Shown: piece after piece, positions 60,780 through 64,000 of the stretch
Numbering within the stretch: the stretch's first letter is position 1
How the letters are laid out: every line of letters starts with the position of its first letter
NCBI RefSeq assembly: GCF_000516985.1
Contig: NW_006917094.1
Coordinates: 1,984,001 to 2,048,000 of the forward strand
Direction of reading: 5' to 3'
Source of the DNA: Pestalotiopsis fici W106-1
Taxonomy: Eukaryota; Ascomycota; Sordariomycetes; Amphisphaeriales; Sporocadaceae
DNA: 64,000 nt
Program-made: the position numbers and the translations under genes
The notes under the pieces: generated by a model
Database searches by the model: none
Told to the model about the DNA's origin: nothing
The model's input: only the letters and a program-made list of their open reading frames with translations

Positions 60780-62286
60780 TCAAGAGAGGGTGTTGCCAGC
60801 CGATGACGACACGGACTTGGCAGTATCTGCGCTGGTAGCCGACGCAATGTTCTTGCCCGAGAAATTGACCAAGAAGCTCGTGTCGACAATGTTGAAGGTA
60901 CCAGAGCTTCCGAAAGCGTTGAGAACACAGCTGCGTCCCAGGTACGTTGAGCACGCTGTGTTGGCGGTGCTGCTGGGGCTCGTAAAGGCCTGACCCTCGA
61001 CGTCGTCGGTTACGACATTGACGACATTCTGGAAGACGTTGCCCTCGGCGAGGACCATGCCGCCAGAGTCAATCTCGAAGGCGTGTCCGCTGCTGTCGGT
61101 CTGGTACTAATGGTTGATAAAATGTGTTAGAAGTCTGTGCAAGATTGTTGTGGGCAGGGTACGTCAGATGTCATTTAGGAGCATATGGCAATGCCTTCTA
61201 AAAATTTCTTCTCTTCCTTCTTTGAACAGGGAGAGATGTACGGCTTGGAGCATGAAGGGCATTTGCTTACGAAATAGTTGTTGACAGCGTGGAGAAGAGT
61301 GTTGCCGCCAACCTTGGGTGCACGGCCAGAGAAATGGTGAATGTAGTTGTTCTTAAAGGTAACCAGATCCTGAGATCCCAAGAAGAGAACGTTCCAGTAG
61401 TGATAGCTGTCGCAGTTGGGCGACCACGATGTCGTTCCATCAATGTTGCAGTTGGAGATGGTCACGCGACCACTGGCCTCAGTGCCGAGGACAATGTGCT
61501 GACGTCCGATCAGTGACGTGGAAACGTGGTCGATCCAGACTAAGTGTATCATGTTAGTATCGTCCTAGAGTTGCAAGAATAAAAAACTTGAAAGTATGTG
61601 TTGTAAATAATCATCACCATCAATTATAGTCATGGGGCATATCTCTAATACGAAGGAGCAATGGTGCTTACCGAGATCAGTGTCGTCCAGAGTAATGGCG
61701 TCACCACCCCAAACGTACTCAGGGTTGAGATCCGTGATCTTGATATTTTGAATGATGACATTGGATGCACTGATGATCCGAAGACCTTTGCCCTGGAGAA
61801 AATGCGTTAATGTCTATAGGCCGTATTAAGTGGGAATGTAGAATGAATATATAAGCCCACCTTGATAACACCGGCTGAGCCTTGTCCGACAAGAGACTTG
61901 TTCGATCCAACAGTGATACCGAGAACACCAGCCTTGTCGTAGGATACTGTGACATCTGGGGCGCTGGCTTCATAGTTGTCACACCAGCTGTTCTGGTTAA
62001 TTGCCGTTTGGCAAGCTGACCCAGTTCCCCAGGGAGCACAACCGGTCTCGGTCGAGGTGCCTTCAGTCCCCGTAAAGTCAAAGGTCTTGGTAAGTATGAT
62101 AACTCGGGCAGAGCTATCTCCAAGATACGACACAAGTTCGGCATTTGTCGTGGGATATACAGCAGTAGCCGAGCCACCACCTGTAACACCCTTGGCGAAG
62201 CCCTCGGCCGAGCCAGTGACACCGGCGCCGCTGACTTGACGGACCAGAGCCGCAAGAGCGACTGCAAAGAATTGCTTTGAAATCAT
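60780..62286 (-). CDS. Secreted pectin lyase (PL1)
   Basis: Model on the minus strand: 62286-61861, 61792-61672, 61539-61271, 61106-60780, 380 aa. Introns of 68, 132 and 164 nt have GTGGGC, GTAAGC and GTAAGC donors. A signal peptide is present ([20 protein letters not shown]). The parallel beta-helix markers of fungal pectin lyases follow: [16 protein letters not shown] at the mature start, [74 protein letters not shown] and [10 protein letters not shown]. The enzyme cleaves methylated pectin by beta-elimination outside the cell (EC 4.2.2.10). Length is normal for the family. It is one of three secreted plant-polymer enzymes within 18 kb. Confidence 0.93.
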
Positions 62287-64000
62287 CGTAAAGTCTTCTG
62301 ATAAAGACGGGATCTCTGAGTAATGTCAAGGCTTGCAAGCTGATTCTGGAAGGATCGGCATGCTGAATAAACTTGTGTTAGGAACAGGCATTTTATAGTA
62401 TATTGACACAAGAGGCTCTTTTGACAAGTCGCTTCCCTAACCCATGCATTGGTTCTAGAGCTCTTGTATAACAATTTGCCGCAAAGTTTGCCAAGAAATG
62501 GAAACGTATATAGGTGAAAATATGCATCGGTGATTGATTGGTGGTTTTTGTTCCTTGGATATTTCCGTTTGGGGCTCAAGTGCTATCCTTAGTCAATACC
62601 CCAAAAACTGAATGCCGGGGCCAGGACATGGGGAAGTGATCACGGGGTTGGTGTTTCCACGGAAATCCGGAACGGGGCTTGGCTCCGGGGTCTTACAAAG
62701 GTATAGCTTTATCTGAAAAGAACATTGATTGGCTTGCAGAGCTCGCTTCCAGAGAAACCCTTTGATTTGCTCAAAAGCATCGTGACAGTGACGGTCCTTA
62801 ACGAAACCATATGATAATTATGACAGGTGCAATTGGCAAATCCCAGCCTTGGCAGGAACCAAGCGCACATGGCCAGAAAGTGTTTCAAACTCATAGCGTT
62901 GCGACCTGACGTTCCGTCTCAGGGGTTCCTTGCGCTTATGTGATGGAAATCTAACCATGGAGAGTACAAAAGGTCAATCTTCTGCTAAATATTGAATTTC
63001 CGCCTATGGAAAACTGCCATGAGTGTACTACTCCTGCGCCGCTACGTTGACGCTTTCTCCGCCCGAATGTTTTGTTCCACACGGGCATGAGGTCTCGTGT
63101 TCACTAAAAGCTGCTCATAACGAAGCTAGCCGCTCGAATCATAATCCTTCTAAGGTACGATTAGTCGGCTGATTCGACTCGCAGAAAACTCGGGATTGGA
63201 ATATAGATCAGGGGAAAAGAAAACCTGTGAGACAAGTCTTGCCAAATCGCAGAGAAACATCAAAATCTTTCGTCATTCTGTCAGCAACAAGATTCAAAAT
63301 CAGGTTGGGGCATGAATTCTCATCTCTGTTTATAGTCTCTTACTCTGGCTTCGGTCATTTTGATGTGTAAGTATGTGTAGTAGTAATGAATTTTAGGGTT
63401 AGCTAGCTGGAGAGCAATAGATAAGCCAACACAAGAGCTCTGGTTATCTCTGCGATCGCCTCTTTCTTGCCTTATTCTACGCATCCATCATACAGATCTT
63501 CTGTCTCTATCTATGTTCCTCGTATTCAGTATATGTTTTTTTTTTTTTTTCAGAAGCTTTCTGACAAGACTTCGTCAATTCTCGAGACAGGAGCTTTAAT
63601 GTCTGAAGCAGAAGTCTTCATCAAAGCCTACCAAGTTGTCTCCTACTCAGGAAACAGGTGCTTCGATAAAAGAGAGCATAGAAAGGGCGAAGCAATTACT
63701 CCACAGAAGCGTAAAAATACAAGCCGTGACCAGCCCATTTAAGTCATAGTCATATTAGAAATAATCACATTAAGCATGCGACGTGCATTCTGCGGGTACT
63801 AACCGCCAAATATAAACATGTGCATATTTGCGGTTGCAGGTTTAAGTGTTATCTTCACCAAGTTATGCATTGACTTAATAGACATGTTTGACACGTCAAG
63901 GTGCAGGCAAACTTGCAGTAATTTGAACCAATCGTAGTTACCTGAAGACATTTCACTTCCTGTGCGTGGGTTAAAATTGCAGTGCACTACGTTATATGAT
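62287..64000. other. Intergenic region to window edge
   Basis: About 1.7 kb. The left end is the pectin lyase promoter. Beyond it I see only short frames without motifs; a T15 run lies near 63536-63550. The next gene, if any, starts outside the window. Confidence 0.4.
62391..62397 (-). promoter_or_regulatory. TATA box of pectin lyase gene
   Basis: TATAAAA on the minus strand about 105 bases before the start codon at 62286. Confidence 0.55.

Overview
The window is nuclear DNA from a filamentous ascomycete (Pezizomycotina; the gene repertoire suits a Sordariomycete, but the species cannot be named from sequence alone). The evidence is short GT-AG introns of about 50-130 nt with CTRAY-type branch sites, Zn2Cys6 regulators, fungal sugar transporters and plant-polymer-degrading enzymes, and no operons, Shine-Dalgarno sites or CRISPR. 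I find 16 protein-coding loci and one decayed gene. Gene models were built by hand from reading frame, splice sites and family motifs. Exon coordinates are in each entry.

Left part (1-18 kb): a SNF2/RING helicase cut by the left edge, with one in-frame TAG or a tiny intron; a ureidoglycolate lyase of purine catabolism on the minus strand; a small P/Q-rich protein; a 455-aa P/Q-rich protein; a coiled-coil protein; a tubby-like/DUF6593-like protein; and a recently decayed MFS efflux-pump gene with at least four lesions.

Middle (18-40 kb): a strongly codon-biased glucose transporter behind a 4.3-kb gene-free upstream region; a convergent six-exon Zn2Cys6 regulator (Fungal_trans_2/DUF3468 type) whose zinc cluster is split by a probable GC-AG intron; a patatin-like protein whose nucleophilic serine reads as glycine; a 6.5-kb stretch with no recognisable gene; and a second MFS sugar transporter.

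Right part (40-64 kb): a caspase-like protein fused to C2H2 zinc fingers; a secreted GH43 exo-beta-1,3-galactanase with a CBM35-like tail; a convergent secreted GH31 alpha-glucosidase; a quinate-permease-like MFS transporter divergently paired with a regulator carrying two tandem Zn2Cys6 clusters; a bacterial-type arylsulfatase; a mitochondrial DEAD-box helicase; and a secreted pectin lyase.

The right half reads as a loose carbon-acquisition neighbourhood: three secreted glycan-active enzymes, three intact sugar or quinate transporters and two zinc-cluster regulators. It is not a biosynthetic cluster, since no PKS, NRPS or terpene synthase is present. The least ordinary items are the caspase/zinc-finger fusion, the serine-less patatin, the tandem-cluster regulator and the two broken or borderline genes.
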